DNA of 62,835 bases from JBBSOW01 sp038259365 (GCA_038259365.1 JBBSOW010000006.1:1-62835), one strand, 5' to 3'; numbered from the stretch's first letter, positions 1-8,602 are shown. The notes: generated by a model not told the origin, from the sequence alone. Translations and numbers: made by a program.

Positions 1-12
1 GCTCTCCTTCGG

Positions 13-462
13 CTAAGCCAAGTACGCAGCCCTAGCGGCCTTGGCTATTTCCCAGTCCTCTTGAAGCTCGTCGACCGTTGGCTTGGTGCTCATGTACTCG
101 GCGGCATGGGAGTGGCCGGTCATCCGGTCGCATGCACGAACAATCAGCGGCTCTATGACGGCGACAGCGGCGTCGAAGCGGCTGGTGTCGATCTTGGAGA
201 GACGGGTCATCATGACGTTCTTCCGGTACCGCTGGGTGACGTTCTGAAGGAGCTCCTGCTCAACGAATGCTTCGCACCAAGCGCGGAGCAAGTCGTAGGT
301 CTCCTTGATCAGGGCGTCCTGCAAGACAGGCTCGGCGCGCGGGATGGTCTGCAGCTTGGTGTTGATCCGCTTTGCCAGGTCGGCAGCGATGTCCAATCGC
401 GGTTCGACGTCGGGCGCCAGAATTCCTCGGTCAGGCTTTCCAGCCCAGCTGCGAACGGTGGC
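13..462 (-). pseudogene. C-terminal fragment of an unrecognised larger protein
   Basis: The minus-strand frame stays open from a stop at 463-465 down to a TAG at 13-15. The first possible start is a TTG at 394-396, which would give 127 residues. The reading frame upstream of that TTG (about residues RSWAGKP and GILAPDVEP) still looks like coding sequence. This suggests that the true gene was longer and has lost its N-terminal part. The residue pattern is helical and charged, with no motif I can name; it loosely recalls the C-terminal helical region of large AAA-type ATPases. The neighbouring transposase fragment fits a local history of insertion and decay. A short intact hypothetical gene starting at the TTG cannot be excluded. 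Confidence 0.4.
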
Positions 463-654
463 CTACTTTTCTCCAGCGACGATCATAATCGTTGGCTTCT
501 GTCATGCAGGCGGGTCGGAGATGAAAACTGACCGGCGATCCGGCGGGCACGATGAGGTTGTGCGGCCAGCCAGGGACATGGCATTGCTGCCGCGGATATG
601 GTCGATGGATGGAGGATCAGTTGTGGCCGCATACCGTCGCCACGCTCGTTTGCG

Positions 655-864
655 TCAGACCAGCCTGACCGCTCGCCCGAAGCAGGGCACGTCGATCAGG
701 CCGACCTCACGACGACCGTGGCTGTGCGCGATGACACCGCAGGCCCGGCATCCTGCCTGCTCGGCGGGTGTCTCAACCACCACGCGGACCACACCTTGGT
801 GTTCGGAGACGTCAATGACGTGGAACCCCTCAAGGCCCACGAGGAGGTCGCAACGCGTGCAGTG
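655..864 (-). pseudogene. ISL3-family transposase, N-terminal zinc-finger fragment
   Basis: The translated segment carries the N-terminal zinc-binding domain of ISL3 transposases: GFHVIDVSEHQG, then CRACG and HSHGRREV, then DVPCFGRAVRLV. Family members continue with W-R-K-R. Here the codon after VRLV is TGA (655-657), followed in frame by RKRAWR, so the conserved Trp codon appears to have mutated to a stop. Upstream, the frame is closed by a TGA at 865-867. Beyond RKRAW the similarity fades. I saw no DDE domain and no terminal inverted repeats, so this is a dead fragment of about 70 codons. Confidence 0.75.
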
Positions 865-1227
865 TCAAGACGGTTCAGCACGTGGGCGCGAACGCTCGCA
901 CGCCGTAGACTCGAGCATCGTCGAGGCCTTCCGGTTGGGTAGCTTGGTCGCTCCCTATCTTGGAAGGCCTGGACCCGATTTCGGGTCAGGCGCTCATGGC
1001 GTGTCGATCACTACCCCCCACCGCAGGTAAGAAGAGCCGTATTACTACCGGCCGTAGGCAGGAGCGCTGCTAGTCCGACGGCGAACGTGCCTTCTGATCT
1101 GCGCATTTCTTCGTTCTCTCTTCCCTCGTACTACTCGTTCGTATAGCGTTCGATACGAGGACAAGTTGGTTGTCTCACAAGGACCGCAGCCGCAACCACA
1201 GAGCAGTAACCACAGAAGGGTTATGCA
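865..1227. other. Intergenic leader of the importer operon
   Basis: No convincing gene lies in this 363-base stretch. Its left part is probably decayed insertion-sequence DNA. Its right part is the upstream region of the ABC importer operon and contains a palindrome (1139-1158) and a 9-base direct repeat AACCACAGA just before the lipoprotein gene. A Shine-Dalgarno sequence (AGAAGGG) lies about 7 bases before the ATG at 1228. Confidence 0.5.
1139..1158. promoter_or_regulatory. Candidate operator palindrome upstream of importer operon
   Basis: TCGTAT (1139-1144) and ATACGA (1153-1158) form a perfect 6-base inverted repeat with an 8-base spacer. A longer outer pair is offset (CCTCGTA at 1124-1130, TACGAGG at 1154-1160). 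Its position about 70 bases before the lipoprotein start fits a sugar-responsive repressor site. No regulator gene is adjacent, so the binding protein is unknown. Confidence 0.3.
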
Positions 1228-2526
1228 ATGAAGCATCGATCAGTAGCGCGAGTTGCGGTAGTAGCACTCGCAGGCATGATCGCCGCGGGAGCGTTGACAT
1301 CCTGTGGGGGCGACAACGGCGGCGGGGGCGCGAGCGGCGGAACGCTCAGCGTCACCCTCGCCAACCACGTCTGGACGGACATCATCAAAAAGAAGATCCC
1401 CGAGTTCGAAGCACAGACAGGTATTAAGGTCGTGCTGACCCAGCTGGCGGAAGACCAACTGACGGACCAGTACAAGGTCAAGTTGAACGCGGGCTCCTCC
1501 GACATGGACGTCATGATGTACCGCCCGCTCCAGGAGGGCAAGTTGTTCGGCCAGAGCAACTACTTCGCGGACATCACCGACCAGGTCCAGAGCAACGCTA
1601 AATGGGACTGGAGCGACTTCCAGGCCGGGCCGGTTGAGCTGACCACGTACCAGGACAAGGTCGTTGGTGTTCCGATCATCACCGAGACCGAGGTCCTCTA
1701 CTACCGCAAGGACCTGCTCAAGCAGGCGGGCCTGGAGGTACCGGCTACTCTCGACGAGCTCGAGGCGGCAGCCAAGGCGATCAACGAGGCGAACCCGAAC
1801 ATTGCCGGTTTCGTTTCACGCACGGGTCGGTCCGCGGCGGTGACGCAGTTCTCAGGTTACCTCTACAGCTTCGGCGGCCAGTGGATTGACGACCAAGGCA
1901 ACTCTGCTGTCGGCAGCGACGGGGCCAAGGCTGCCTACGCTTACTACGGCGGTCTGCTTCACAACTATGGTCCCAAAAACCTGAGCACCGACATGAGTTG
2001 GCCCGAGGCGTTTGCGATCTTCACCCAGGGCAATGCGGCTTTCCTCACGGACGCTTCCAGCCTGTACAAGAACACGACCGACCCGGAGAAGTCGACCGTG
2101 AGTGACCAGGTCGGCTTCGCGGCCTTCCCTGCCGGCCCGGCCGGTTCGCACCCGTACAACGTGGCAGCGTGGGCTCTCGGCATCAACTCGGCGTCGAAGA
2201 ACGAGGAAAACGCCTGGAAGTTTATCGAATGGGCTACCAGCCCGGAGATGACGCTTGAGGTTCAGACTGCGGGTGTCCCCGGAGCACGCACCTCTGTTTG
2301 GGAAGACCCGGCCGGTACAGCCAACCTTCCTGCAGATCTTGCCAAGGCGATCGCTGCGAATGGTGCGGGCGGAGTCGGCGCCGACCGTCCGCTGGTCATC
2401 GGCGTGGCGAAAGCGCGTGAAATCGTCGGTGGCCCGATTGTCGTGGCTATCGCTGGCGAAGACTCGAATGCTGCGGCAGACGAGGCTAACGCTGCCCTTC
2501 AGGCGCTGCTGGCCTCCGAGAAGTAG
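1228..2526 (+). CDS. Sugar ABC transporter substrate-binding lipoprotein
   Basis: This 432-residue extracellular solute-binding protein (family 1) delivers a sugar or sugar acid to the membrane permeases encoded next to it. Residues 1-26 form a lipoprotein signal: a basic start (MKHRS), a hydrophobic core and the lipobox L-T-S-C, followed by a Gly-rich tether. The mature part has the usual two-lobe pattern (YYRKDLLKQAG, then LTDASS and WKFIEWATSPEMT). A good ribosome site precedes the ATG. The downstream permeases and galactonate genes suggest that the ligand is galactonate, galactose or a galactoside; the substrate itself is inferred from context only. Confidence 0.9.
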   Translation: MKHRSVARVAVVALAGMIAAGALTSCGGDNGGGGASGGTLSVTLANHVWTDIIKKKIPEFEAQTGIKVVLTQLAEDQLTDQYKVKLNAGSSDMDVMMYRPLQEGKLFGQSNYFADITDQVQSNAKWDWSDFQAGPVELTTYQDKVVGVPIITETEVLYYRKDLLKQAGLEVPATLDELEAAAKAINEANPNIAGFVSRTGRSAAVTQFSGYLYSFGGQWIDDQGNSAVGSDGAKAAYAYYGGLLHNYGPKNLSTDMSWPEAFAIFTQGNAAFLTDASSLYKNTTDPEKSTVSDQVGFAAFPAGPAGSHPYNVAAWALGINSASKNEENAWKFIEWATSPEMTLEVQTAGVPGARTSVWEDPAGTANLPADLAKAIAANGAGGVGADRPLVIGVAKAREIVGGPIVVAIAGEDSNAAADEANAALQALLASEK

Positions 2527-2532
2527 GCAAGG

Positions 2533-2577
2533 CAGGTCGGTGCCTCTCGGGCATAATGTCGCAGAGGCACCGACCTG
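2533..2577 (+). terminator. Perfect 15-bp stem-loop between binding protein and permease genes
   Basis: CAGGTCGGTGCCTCT (2533-2547) is exactly complementary to AGAGGCACCGACCTG (2563-2577), with a 15-base loop. There is no long U-tract. Such stems between the binding-protein and permease cistrons typically act as partial terminators or 3'-end stabilisers that keep the binding protein in excess. That role is inferred here. Confidence 0.7.
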
Positions 2578-2626
2578 TTGACTACGCCGCTAATTGTCTG
2601 TTGACTCACTGATTGCGAATCACGAA

Positions 2627-3550
2627 ATGACTCTCAAAGCTGACGAGAAGCTACCAACCCGAGAAGTCTTCTCCAGATGGGCGAACAACCATCGGAAATG
2701 GTTGTTCGCTGCACCCGCGATGACCTTTGTCACCTTGCTGATAGGTTTCCCACTTGGCTGGACACTGTACCTGAGTCTTACTAATGCGCAAGGTTCGGTG
2801 CGTTCGCCCTTTGACTTCATCGGTTTCGAGAACTATTTGAGTGTCCTATCGGATACCGAGCGATTCTGGCCAGCGGCCGCGCGCACAGGTATATTCACCT
2901 TCGGCGCCCTCGGCCTCGAACTAATCGCGGGAATGGGTATCGCCCTCCTGCTCCGGCGCGCTTTCCGCCTGCAAAAATGGGTTCGGGTTTCCATGCTGTT
3001 GCCGTTCGTCGCAACCCCGGTCGCCGTCGCCATGATGTGGAGCCTAATCCTCGAGCCGAATATCGGATTTGCGAACCAATTCCTCAGCTGGTTCGGTATC
3101 CCGGCACAACCCTGGTTGTCCAATCCGGAAACCAGTTTGGTCACCCTGCTCTTGGTGGATGTCTGGGAATTCACCCCCATGGTCGCCATTATCCTGCTCG
3201 CCGGTTTGACCTCGCTACCAGAGGAACCAGACGAGGCAGCCAGGATCGACGGTGCCAACGCTTGGCAAAGGTTCCGGTACGTGACGTTCCCTCTGGTTAA
3301 GCCCGTGGTTATCGTCGCGATCGTGCTCAGAGCCATCGACGCACTCAAGACTTTCGACCTGCTATACGTGACCAAGGGCCAGGGCGGCGGATCCTTCCAC
3401 GAGGCAGAAACGCTCAACATCTATGTCTACGGACTGAGCTTTCAATACAACAACTATGGAGTGGCCTCCGCGGTTTTGATCATCTTCTTCCTGATGATCC
3501 TCGCGGTCATGTGGCTGCTCACGTTACGCAAGAAAGAGAGTGTCGTATGA
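2627..3550 (+). CDS. Sugar ABC transporter permease, MalF type
   Basis: This inner-membrane permease of a carbohydrate ABC importer has about 307 residues and roughly six hydrophobic segments. The cytoplasmic EAA loop that docks the ATPase is clear (EEPDEAARIDGANAWQRF, then FPL). I chose the ATG at 2627; an in-frame TTG at 2594 would add 11 residues, and neither has a strong ribosome site. The stop overlaps the start of the second permease by four bases (ATGA), so the two are translationally coupled. No ATP-binding subunit is encoded in the cluster. Confidence 0.88.
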   Translation: MTLKADEKLPTREVFSRWANNHRKWLFAAPAMTFVTLLIGFPLGWTLYLSLTNAQGSVRSPFDFIGFENYLSVLSDTERFWPAAARTGIFTFGALGLELIAGMGIALLLRRAFRLQKWVRVSMLLPFVATPVAVAMMWSLILEPNIGFANQFLSWFGIPAQPWLSNPETSLVTLLLVDVWEFTPMVAIILLAGLTSLPEEPDEAARIDGANAWQRFRYVTFPLVKPVVIVAIVLRAIDALKTFDLLYVTKGQGGGSFHEAETLNIYVYGLSFQYNNYGVASAVLIIFFLMILAVMWLLTLRKKESVV

Positions 3551-4425
3551 GCGCGACGAACACCGCCGAAAAGTCGGTGCTGCTGACGCAGCCCAAGCAC
3601 GAGCGCAAGCACCCCAAGCGCACCCCGTACACGATATTCCGCACGGTCATGCTGGTCCTGATCGTGGTAATTTTCATCGGACCGCTGTTGTGGATGCTGC
3701 TGTCGTCGTTCAAAACGAACGTGGACATTCAAAATACGAGCAAAGCGTTCATCTTCGACCCAGTCCTGGACAACTATAGGGCAGTACTAGGCGACGGCGG
3801 ATATTTGCAATTCGTTTTCAACAGCCTTTGGATTGCCATCAGTTCGACCGTTATTTCTCTCGCGCTCGGGGTGCCCGCCGCCTACGCGATGAGCCGGTTT
3901 TCGATGCAGAAATCGGCTCTCCTCGTGTTGATGGCGAGAATCATCCCGGGCATCAGTTTACTCGTACCTTGGTTTTATGTGTTCGCTAACCTCGGCTGGG
4001 TCGGCAGTTACGGCGTGATGATTCTCTCGCACATGTTCATCCTCATTCCGGTCAGTACGTACATCATGATGTCCTTCTTCGATTCGTTGCCGCTGGATCT
4101 TGAGGACGCCGCCCTCGTCGACGGTCTGACTCACATCGGTGCGTTCTTCAGGATCCATTTGCCATTGTCAGTGCCGGGAATAGCCACCGCGGGGATTCTT
4201 TCGTTCATCTTCTCTTGGAACAACTTCATGTTCGCCCTCGTGCTCACCGGCGCGGATACCAAGACACTGCCCGTCGCCGTGTTCAACTTTGTCTCTTACG
4301 CGAGCATCGACTGGGGCGCAATCATGGCCGCCACCGTGGTGATGACCCTGCCGATTATCGTGATCGCGTTGTTCCTGCAGAAGTACATCGTTTCCGGCCT
4401 CACCGCTGGCGCAACGAAGGGCTGA
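3547..4425 (+). CDS. Sugar ABC transporter permease, MalG type
   Basis: This is the second membrane subunit of the importer, 292 residues, with about six membrane segments after a basic N-terminal tail (KHERKHPKR). The EAA-type loop is visible (LEDAALVDGLTHIGAFFRIHLPL begins it). The ATG at 3547 overlaps the TGA of the first permease, and an AG-rich sequence lies just upstream. It forms a heterodimer with the MalF-type partner. The energising ATPase must come from elsewhere, as with MsiK-type shared ATPases in actinobacteria. The next reading frame is the decayed gluconokinase. Confidence 0.9.
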   Translation: MSATNTAEKSVLLTQPKHERKHPKRTPYTIFRTVMLVLIVVIFIGPLLWMLLSSFKTNVDIQNTSKAFIFDPVLDNYRAVLGDGGYLQFVFNSLWIAISSTVISLALGVPAAYAMSRFSMQKSALLVLMARIIPGISLLVPWFYVFANLGWVGSYGVMILSHMFILIPVSTYIMMSFFDSLPLDLEDAALVDGLTHIGAFFRIHLPLSVPGIATAGILSFIFSWNNFMFALVLTGADTKTLPVAVFNFVSYASIDWGAIMAATVVMTLPIIVIALFLQKYIVSGLTAGATKG

Positions 4426-4434
4426 TCGATGGGA

Positions 4435-4946
4435 TCAATTCCCCCGTTGTTGTCATGGGAGTGCAGGACTCGGGTAAAGCACGATCGGCGTCCTCTTGGC
4501 GACGCAGTTCGGTGTCCCGTTCATCGACGGCGACAATCTGCATTCCGCGCAGAACAAGGAGTGGATGGCGTCGAGGGGCGCGCTCTCCGACGCAAAACGG
4601 CTGCCGTGGCTGCGTTCGGTCGGCGGATCCTTAGCAAGCGTCGCGGGGCCCGGTGTGGTCGTGGCCTGTTCCGGGCTCAAGCGCAGCTATCGCGAACTGC
4701 TCCGGGAGTACGCTCCCCCGATGTTCACGGTTTTCCCGAGGTGACATCGCCGTTATCCGCGCACGTATCGAAGCCAGGGACCACGAGATCATGACGCTCT
4801 CGCTGCTGAAGACCCAGTTCGACGACCTTGAGGAACTGCAGGACGACGAGGTCGGCCTGACCGTGGACATCTCGAAGAGCCTCGAACAGATCGTCGAGGC
4901 CATAATTACGGATACCCATTTCAGGAGCTTCAGTCATGAGGATTAG
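4435..4946 (+). pseudogene. gntK: Frameshifted gluconokinase (GntK family)
   Basis: Three frames together rebuild a gluconokinase. The first holds VVVMGVQDSGK (P-loop). The second holds TIGVLLATQFGVPFIDGD, then LPWLRSVGG and VVVACSGLKRSYREL. The third holds GDIAVIRARIEARD, SLLKTQFDDLEEL and DISKSLEQIVEAI. The first shift fits loss of one A from the AAA run at 4476-4478 inside the P-loop Lys-Ser codons. The second lies near the TGA at 4742-4744. Gluconokinase phosphorylates gluconate to 6-phosphogluconate. With the P-loop broken no active enzyme is expected. It overlaps dgoD by 11 bases, so it was probably a working operon member. Confidence 0.82.
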
Positions 4947-6081
4947 CCGGATCGAGACGTTCCTGGTGCCGCCGCGGTGGCTGTTCGTCAGGGTCGAGAC
5001 CGACCAAGATGTCGTGGGGTGGGGTGAGGCGAGCCTCGAAGGGCACTCCGACGCCGTGCGCTCTGTCGTCGAGCAGTTCGCGGAGCACCTCCACGGCGCC
5101 GATCCTGCCCGCATCGAGGACCACTGGCAGGTGCTGACCAAGAGCGGCTTCTACCGCGGTGGACCGGTTTTCGGCAGCGCGGTGTCCGGCGTCGACCAAG
5201 CGTTGTGGGACATCAAAGGCAAGGCGCTCGGCGTTCCCGTGTACGAGTTGCTCGGCGGTTACGTCCGCGACCGTATCCGCATGTACGGCTGGGTCGGCGG
5301 CGACGATCCGAGCGGAATCGCCGACGCCATCCAGGCGCAGCTCGACGTCGGGCTGACCGCTGTCAAGATGAACGCCACAGGCGTGACCGGACCGCTTGGC
5401 ACAGTCGCTGAGATCGACCGCGTCCTCGAGCGGGTCGCCGCGGCACGCGAGGTGCTCGGGCCGGACCGCGACGTGGCCGTCGACTTCCATGGCCGCTTCA
5501 CGTTGGCAAACGCACGCCGCGTTGCCCCGCTGCTGGAGCCGCTGCGCCCGTTCTTTCTCGAAGAACCCGTCGTTCCGGAGAACTCGCACCTCATCGGGCG
5601 GCTCACGCAGGCGACATCTATCCCGATCGCCACGGGCGAGCGGCTGTACAGCCGGCAGGACTTCCTGCCGGTGCTGCAGGCCGGCATTGCGGTGGCCCAG
5701 CCTGACCTCGCGCACGCGGGCGGGATTTCGGAGGTGCGCCGCATCGCGGCGATGGCCGAGATATACGACGTGAATCTCGCCCCGCACTGCCCGCTCGGCC
5801 CGATCGCACTCGCCGCCTGTTTACAGGTCGGATTCGCCACGCCGAACCTCCTGATCCAGGAGCAGAGCATCGGCATCCACTACAACCGCGGTGCCGAAGT
5901 CTTGGACTACGTGCTCGACGCTGCCCCGCTACAGTTCGTGAACGGCAACATCGAGCGACTCACCGATCCCGGGCTGGGGATCGATGTCGATGAGTCGGCG
6001 GTCCGGGCGGCTGACGCCCGCGGACACAGCTGGCGCACGCCGGTGTGGCGCCATTCCGACGGCTCCCTGGCGGAGTGGTGA
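4936..6081 (+). CDS. dgoD: D-galactonate dehydratase
   Basis: This 381-residue enolase-superfamily dehydratase converts D-galactonate to 2-keto-3-deoxygalactonate. Its length matches E. coli DgoD. Visible elements are the N-terminal capping domain (DIKGKALGVPVYELLGG) and the barrel residues: Lys in TAVKMNATG, the metal ligands in VDFHGR, EEPVV and ATGERLYSR, and the catalytic His of APHCPLGP. The C-terminal PGLGIDVDE is typical of galactonate dehydratases. GGAG precedes the ATG at 4936. It is followed after 8 bases by the aldolase gene, giving a De Ley-Doudoroff-type route. Confidence 0.92.
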   Translation: MRISRIETFLVPPRWLFVRVETDQDVVGWGEASLEGHSDAVRSVVEQFAEHLHGADPARIEDHWQVLTKSGFYRGGPVFGSAVSGVDQALWDIKGKALGVPVYELLGGYVRDRIRMYGWVGGDDPSGIADAIQAQLDVGLTAVKMNATGVTGPLGTVAEIDRVLERVAAAREVLGPDRDVAVDFHGRFTLANARRVAPLLEPLRPFFLEEPVVPENSHLIGRLTQATSIPIATGERLYSRQDFLPVLQAGIAVAQPDLAHAGGISEVRRIAAMAEIYDVNLAPHCPLGPIALAACLQVGFATPNLLIQEQSIGIHYNRGAEVLDYVLDAAPLQFVNGNIERLTDPGLGIDVDESAVRAADARGHSWRTPVWRHSDGSLAEW

Positions 6082-6089
6082 CGTCGATC

Positions 6090-6728
6090 ATGACCGACTT
6101 CCTCCGTGAGCTCGCACACGAGCGACTGCTCGTCATCATCCGCGGCACGGACCCTGAGGCCGCGATCGTGGCAGGGCGCATCCTGCTCGGCGCGGGCGTT
6201 CGGTTTCTCGAGGTGTCGTTGGTCACGACGGATGCCCTGCGCGTCATCTCCGAGCTGGCCCGCCTGGCCTCGGACGACGCCGTCATCGGCGCCGGTACCG
6301 TCCTCACCCGCGACGACGTCGACCGCGCCGCAGCGGCCGGCGCCCGACTCATCGTCACCCCCGCGGTCACCGAGAGCGTCGCCGCCTCGGTGGCATGCGG
6401 CATACCGGTGCTCGCCGGTGCGCTCACGCCGACCGAGGTCGTCACAGCTGTGGGCCTGGGCGCCACCGCGGTCAAGCTGTTCCCGGCCGCCGTCGGCGGG
6501 CCCACCTACCTACGCGGTTTGCGCGACCCGCTCCCCAACGTGCCGTTCGTCCCGGTGGGCGGGGTCGACGTCGCACTCGCCGCCGACTACCTCGCGGCCG
6601 GCGCCGTCGCGGTCGGGGTGGGCAGTCCCCTGCTCGGGGACGCCGCTCGTGGCGGTGACCTGGCTGCACTGGATGCTCGCGCCTCGGCTTTCCTCGCCGT
6701 GACCCGAGCCTCGCACGGGTCGCCATGA
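6090..6728 (+). CDS. 2-dehydro-3-deoxy-6-phosphogalactonate/gluconate aldolase
   Basis: This class I aldolase of about 212 residues splits KDPGal (or KDPG) into pyruvate and glyceraldehyde 3-phosphate. The family signatures are the catalytic Glu region (RFLEVSLVT), the GAGTVL loop, VTPAVTESV, and the Schiff-base Lys in ATAVKLFPA, then the phosphate-binding VPVGGVD. I chose the ATG at 6090, which gives the standard N-terminus (LLVIIRG follows); an open frame extends further upstream into dgoD. The stop overlaps the kinase start by four bases. Context with dgoD favours the galactonate branch. Confidence 0.88.
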   Translation: MTDFLRELAHERLLVIIRGTDPEAAIVAGRILLGAGVRFLEVSLVTTDALRVISELARLASDDAVIGAGTVLTRDDVDRAAAAGARLIVTPAVTESVAASVACGIPVLAGALTPTEVVTAVGLGATAVKLFPAAVGGPTYLRGLRDPLPNVPFVPVGGVDVALAADYLAAGAVAVGVGSPLLGDAARGGDLAALDARASAFLAVTRASHGSP

Positions 6729-7669
6729 CCAGGCCCGACGTCGTCACCCTCGGCGAGACGATGGTCAGCCTCCGCACGGGCACTGCCCTGCGGCTCGGCG
6801 GGACGCTATCGATGACCATGGCCGGCGCCGAGTCCAACGTCGCGATCGGGCTCGCACGACTGGGTCACACGGTGCGCTGGTGCGGACGGGTAGGTGCCGA
6901 CGAGGTCGGCGCCTTCATCCTGCGGACCCTGCGGGCCGAGTCGGTGGCAGTGGACACGGTCGTTGTCGACGCGGGTCGACCCACCGGACTCATGCTGGCT
7001 GAGCGTCGCTTTGCCGACGTCTCACGGGTGAGCTACTACCGCGCGGGGTCGGCCGGTTCCGCCCTCTCAGCGAAGGAAGCCGCGGCCAGCGTCGCCGATG
7101 CGCCTCGCATCCTGCACGTGACGGGCATCACCCCAGCACTTTCGCGGTCGGCGGCGGATGCCGTCGCCGTGGCGGTCCGCGCCGCTCGAGGCGCCGGGAC
7201 ACTCGTCAGTGTGGACGTCAACTACCGGTCGAAGCTGTGGACGCCCGAACAGGCGCGCCCAGTGCTCTCCGAGCTGGTCCGCAGCTCGGACATCTTGATC
7301 GCCTCGGAAGACGAACTGGGGCTCGTCGCGCCCGCGGGTGAGGCCTCTGCGGCGGCCGAGCTCGGGGAGGCCGGCGTCAGCCACCTCGTCATCACGCGGG
7401 GTGCCCGCGGTGCGACCGTCTGGCACGAGGACGCAGCGCACCACGCGCGGGCCGGCGCCGTCGCGGTGCTGGACACGATCGGTGCCGGTGACGCCTTCAC
7501 CGCGGGATACCTCTCCGGAGTGCTTGACGGCCTTTCCCCTGCTGGTGCGCTCCATCGCGGCACCGTCACCGCAGCGTTCGCCGTCTCGGCGGTGGGTGAC
7601 TGGGAGGGGTTGCCGACCCGCAGTGACCTCTGTCTCCTGGACACCGAGGCCGGTTCAACACTGCGCTGA
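6725..7669 (+). CDS. kdgK: 2-keto-3-deoxygalactonate/gluconate kinase (PfkB family)
   Basis: This 314-residue ribokinase/PfkB-fold sugar kinase is placed to phosphorylate 2-keto-3-deoxygalactonate or -gluconate before aldolase cleavage. Seen are an N-terminal GETMVSL, the substrate-binding AGAESNVAIGLARLG, VDVNYRSKLW, and the C-terminal PfkB signature DTIGAGDAFTAGY with the catalytic Asp. DgoK of enterobacteria belongs to another family, so a KdgK-type enzyme here would be a functional substitute; this is inferred. It is coupled to the aldolase by ATGA and ends the catabolic operon. Confidence 0.87.
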   Translation: MTRPDVVTLGETMVSLRTGTALRLGGTLSMTMAGAESNVAIGLARLGHTVRWCGRVGADEVGAFILRTLRAESVAVDTVVVDAGRPTGLMLAERRFADVSRVSYYRAGSAGSALSAKEAAASVADAPRILHVTGITPALSRSAADAVAVAVRAARGAGTLVSVDVNYRSKLWTPEQARPVLSELVRSSDILIASEDELGLVAPAGEASAAAELGEAGVSHLVITRGARGATVWHEDAAHHARAGAVAVLDTIGAGDAFTAGYLSGVLDGLSPAGALHRGTVTAAFAVSAVGDWEGLPTRSDLCLLDTEAGSTLR

Positions 7670-7673
7670 CCAG

Positions 7674-7691
7674 CCACGGATCGATTCGTGG
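7674..7691 (+). terminator. Weak hairpin after the kinase gene
   Basis: CCACGGA (7674-7680) pairs with TTCGTGG (7685-7691), with one G-T wobble and a TCGA loop, five bases after the stop of the kinase gene. There is no U-tract, so termination here would be weak or factor-assisted. Confidence 0.35.
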
Positions 7692-7959
7692 GGTGCCGGC
7701 GCAGTACCGGCGGCGCGAGACTGCGCAGTCGAAACCGTCTCGAGTCGGCCCACCGACCCACGACACATCGCTAGTCGCGGACCCCAGAGGCTACGTGAAC
7801 GTCTCCGGCACGCTGACCCAAAACTGGGGTGACGACCCCGGCACGGAGTACTTGCCCGATATCGTTTGGGGGGGCAGCTTGGTGATCGAACCGAACCCGG
7901 AACGTCGACTACCACGTGTCGCGGGACACACTCCCCCGACTCAGCCCGTCGTGTCATAA
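7692..7959 (+). other. Unassigned degraded sequence
   Basis: I see no intact gene here. One frame contains a coding-like stretch (RGYVNVSGTLTQNWGDD, then EYLPDIVWGGSLVIEPNP) that I do not recognise. It sits between the live galactonate operon and the uronate isomerase remnant and is best viewed as another decayed piece of the same region. Confidence 0.4.
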
Positions 7960-8550
7960 GGGCGAGCGCGTCGTTCCGACCTTTCGTCCCGACGACTTGA
8001 TCTACCCCAACCGGGCACACTGGCGGACCGGTCTCGAGACGCTGTCAGCCCGCAGCGGGATCGACATCGTCGACTACAAGAGTTTCCTCGCCGGGCTCGA
8101 GGAGCGGCGGGCTGCGTTCGTCGCGGCGGGTGTCCAGGCCACCGACCACGGGCACGACACCGCGGCCACGACCCCTCTCGACCCGTCGGAGACAGAGCGC
8201 ATCTTTGCTGCCGCGCTGCAGGGGTCCGGTCGTCGCGGCGGCAGCAGAGGCGTTTGCCGCCAACATGCTCCTCAAGAGCGCCCGGATGTCGGGGCGCCCT
8301 GGTGGTTCCTCGACTCCCCGGGCGGCATGGCACGGTTCGGTGAACTGGTCATCGAGACCGCGGGTTTCTACAACACCAGCGGCTTCGTGGACGACACCCG
8401 CGCTTTCGCCAGCATCCCGGCCCGGCACGATCTGCCCCGCCGGATCGATGCCGGCTACCTCGCCAACCTTGTCGCCGAGCACCGGCTTACTCTGGACGAG
8501 GCCGCCGAGACGGCCACGGACCTGACCCATAGGCTGCCGTCGCTGCCTAC
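7960..8550 (+). pseudogene. uxaC: Uronate isomerase remnant with internal deletion
   Basis: Pieces of glucuronate/galacturonate isomerase are recognisable. RVVPTFRPDDLIYP, LEERRAAFVAAG and the TDHGH metal-region motif lie in one frame. AAAEAFAANMLLKSARMS (about 8235-8285) is in another. GAPWWFLDSPGGM, ETAGFYNTSGF and DDTRAFASIPARHDL then return to the first frame. The N-terminal part is missing, and roughly 100 residues expected between the ARMS and GAPWWF segments are deleted. The original stop codon is also gone, so the frame runs into the next remnant. The enzyme would have opened hexuronate catabolism; it cannot be functional now. Confidence 0.82.
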
Positions 8551-8602
8551 GCCCGGCGCACGGACTAGGTCTTCCACCCGCAACCACGAGGAAGGCAGTG
8601 CC

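Noticed and set aside
865..1030. Terminal inverted repeats of the ISL3 element
   Set aside because: The sequence on either side of the fragment shows no matching ends, so no element boundaries could be assigned.
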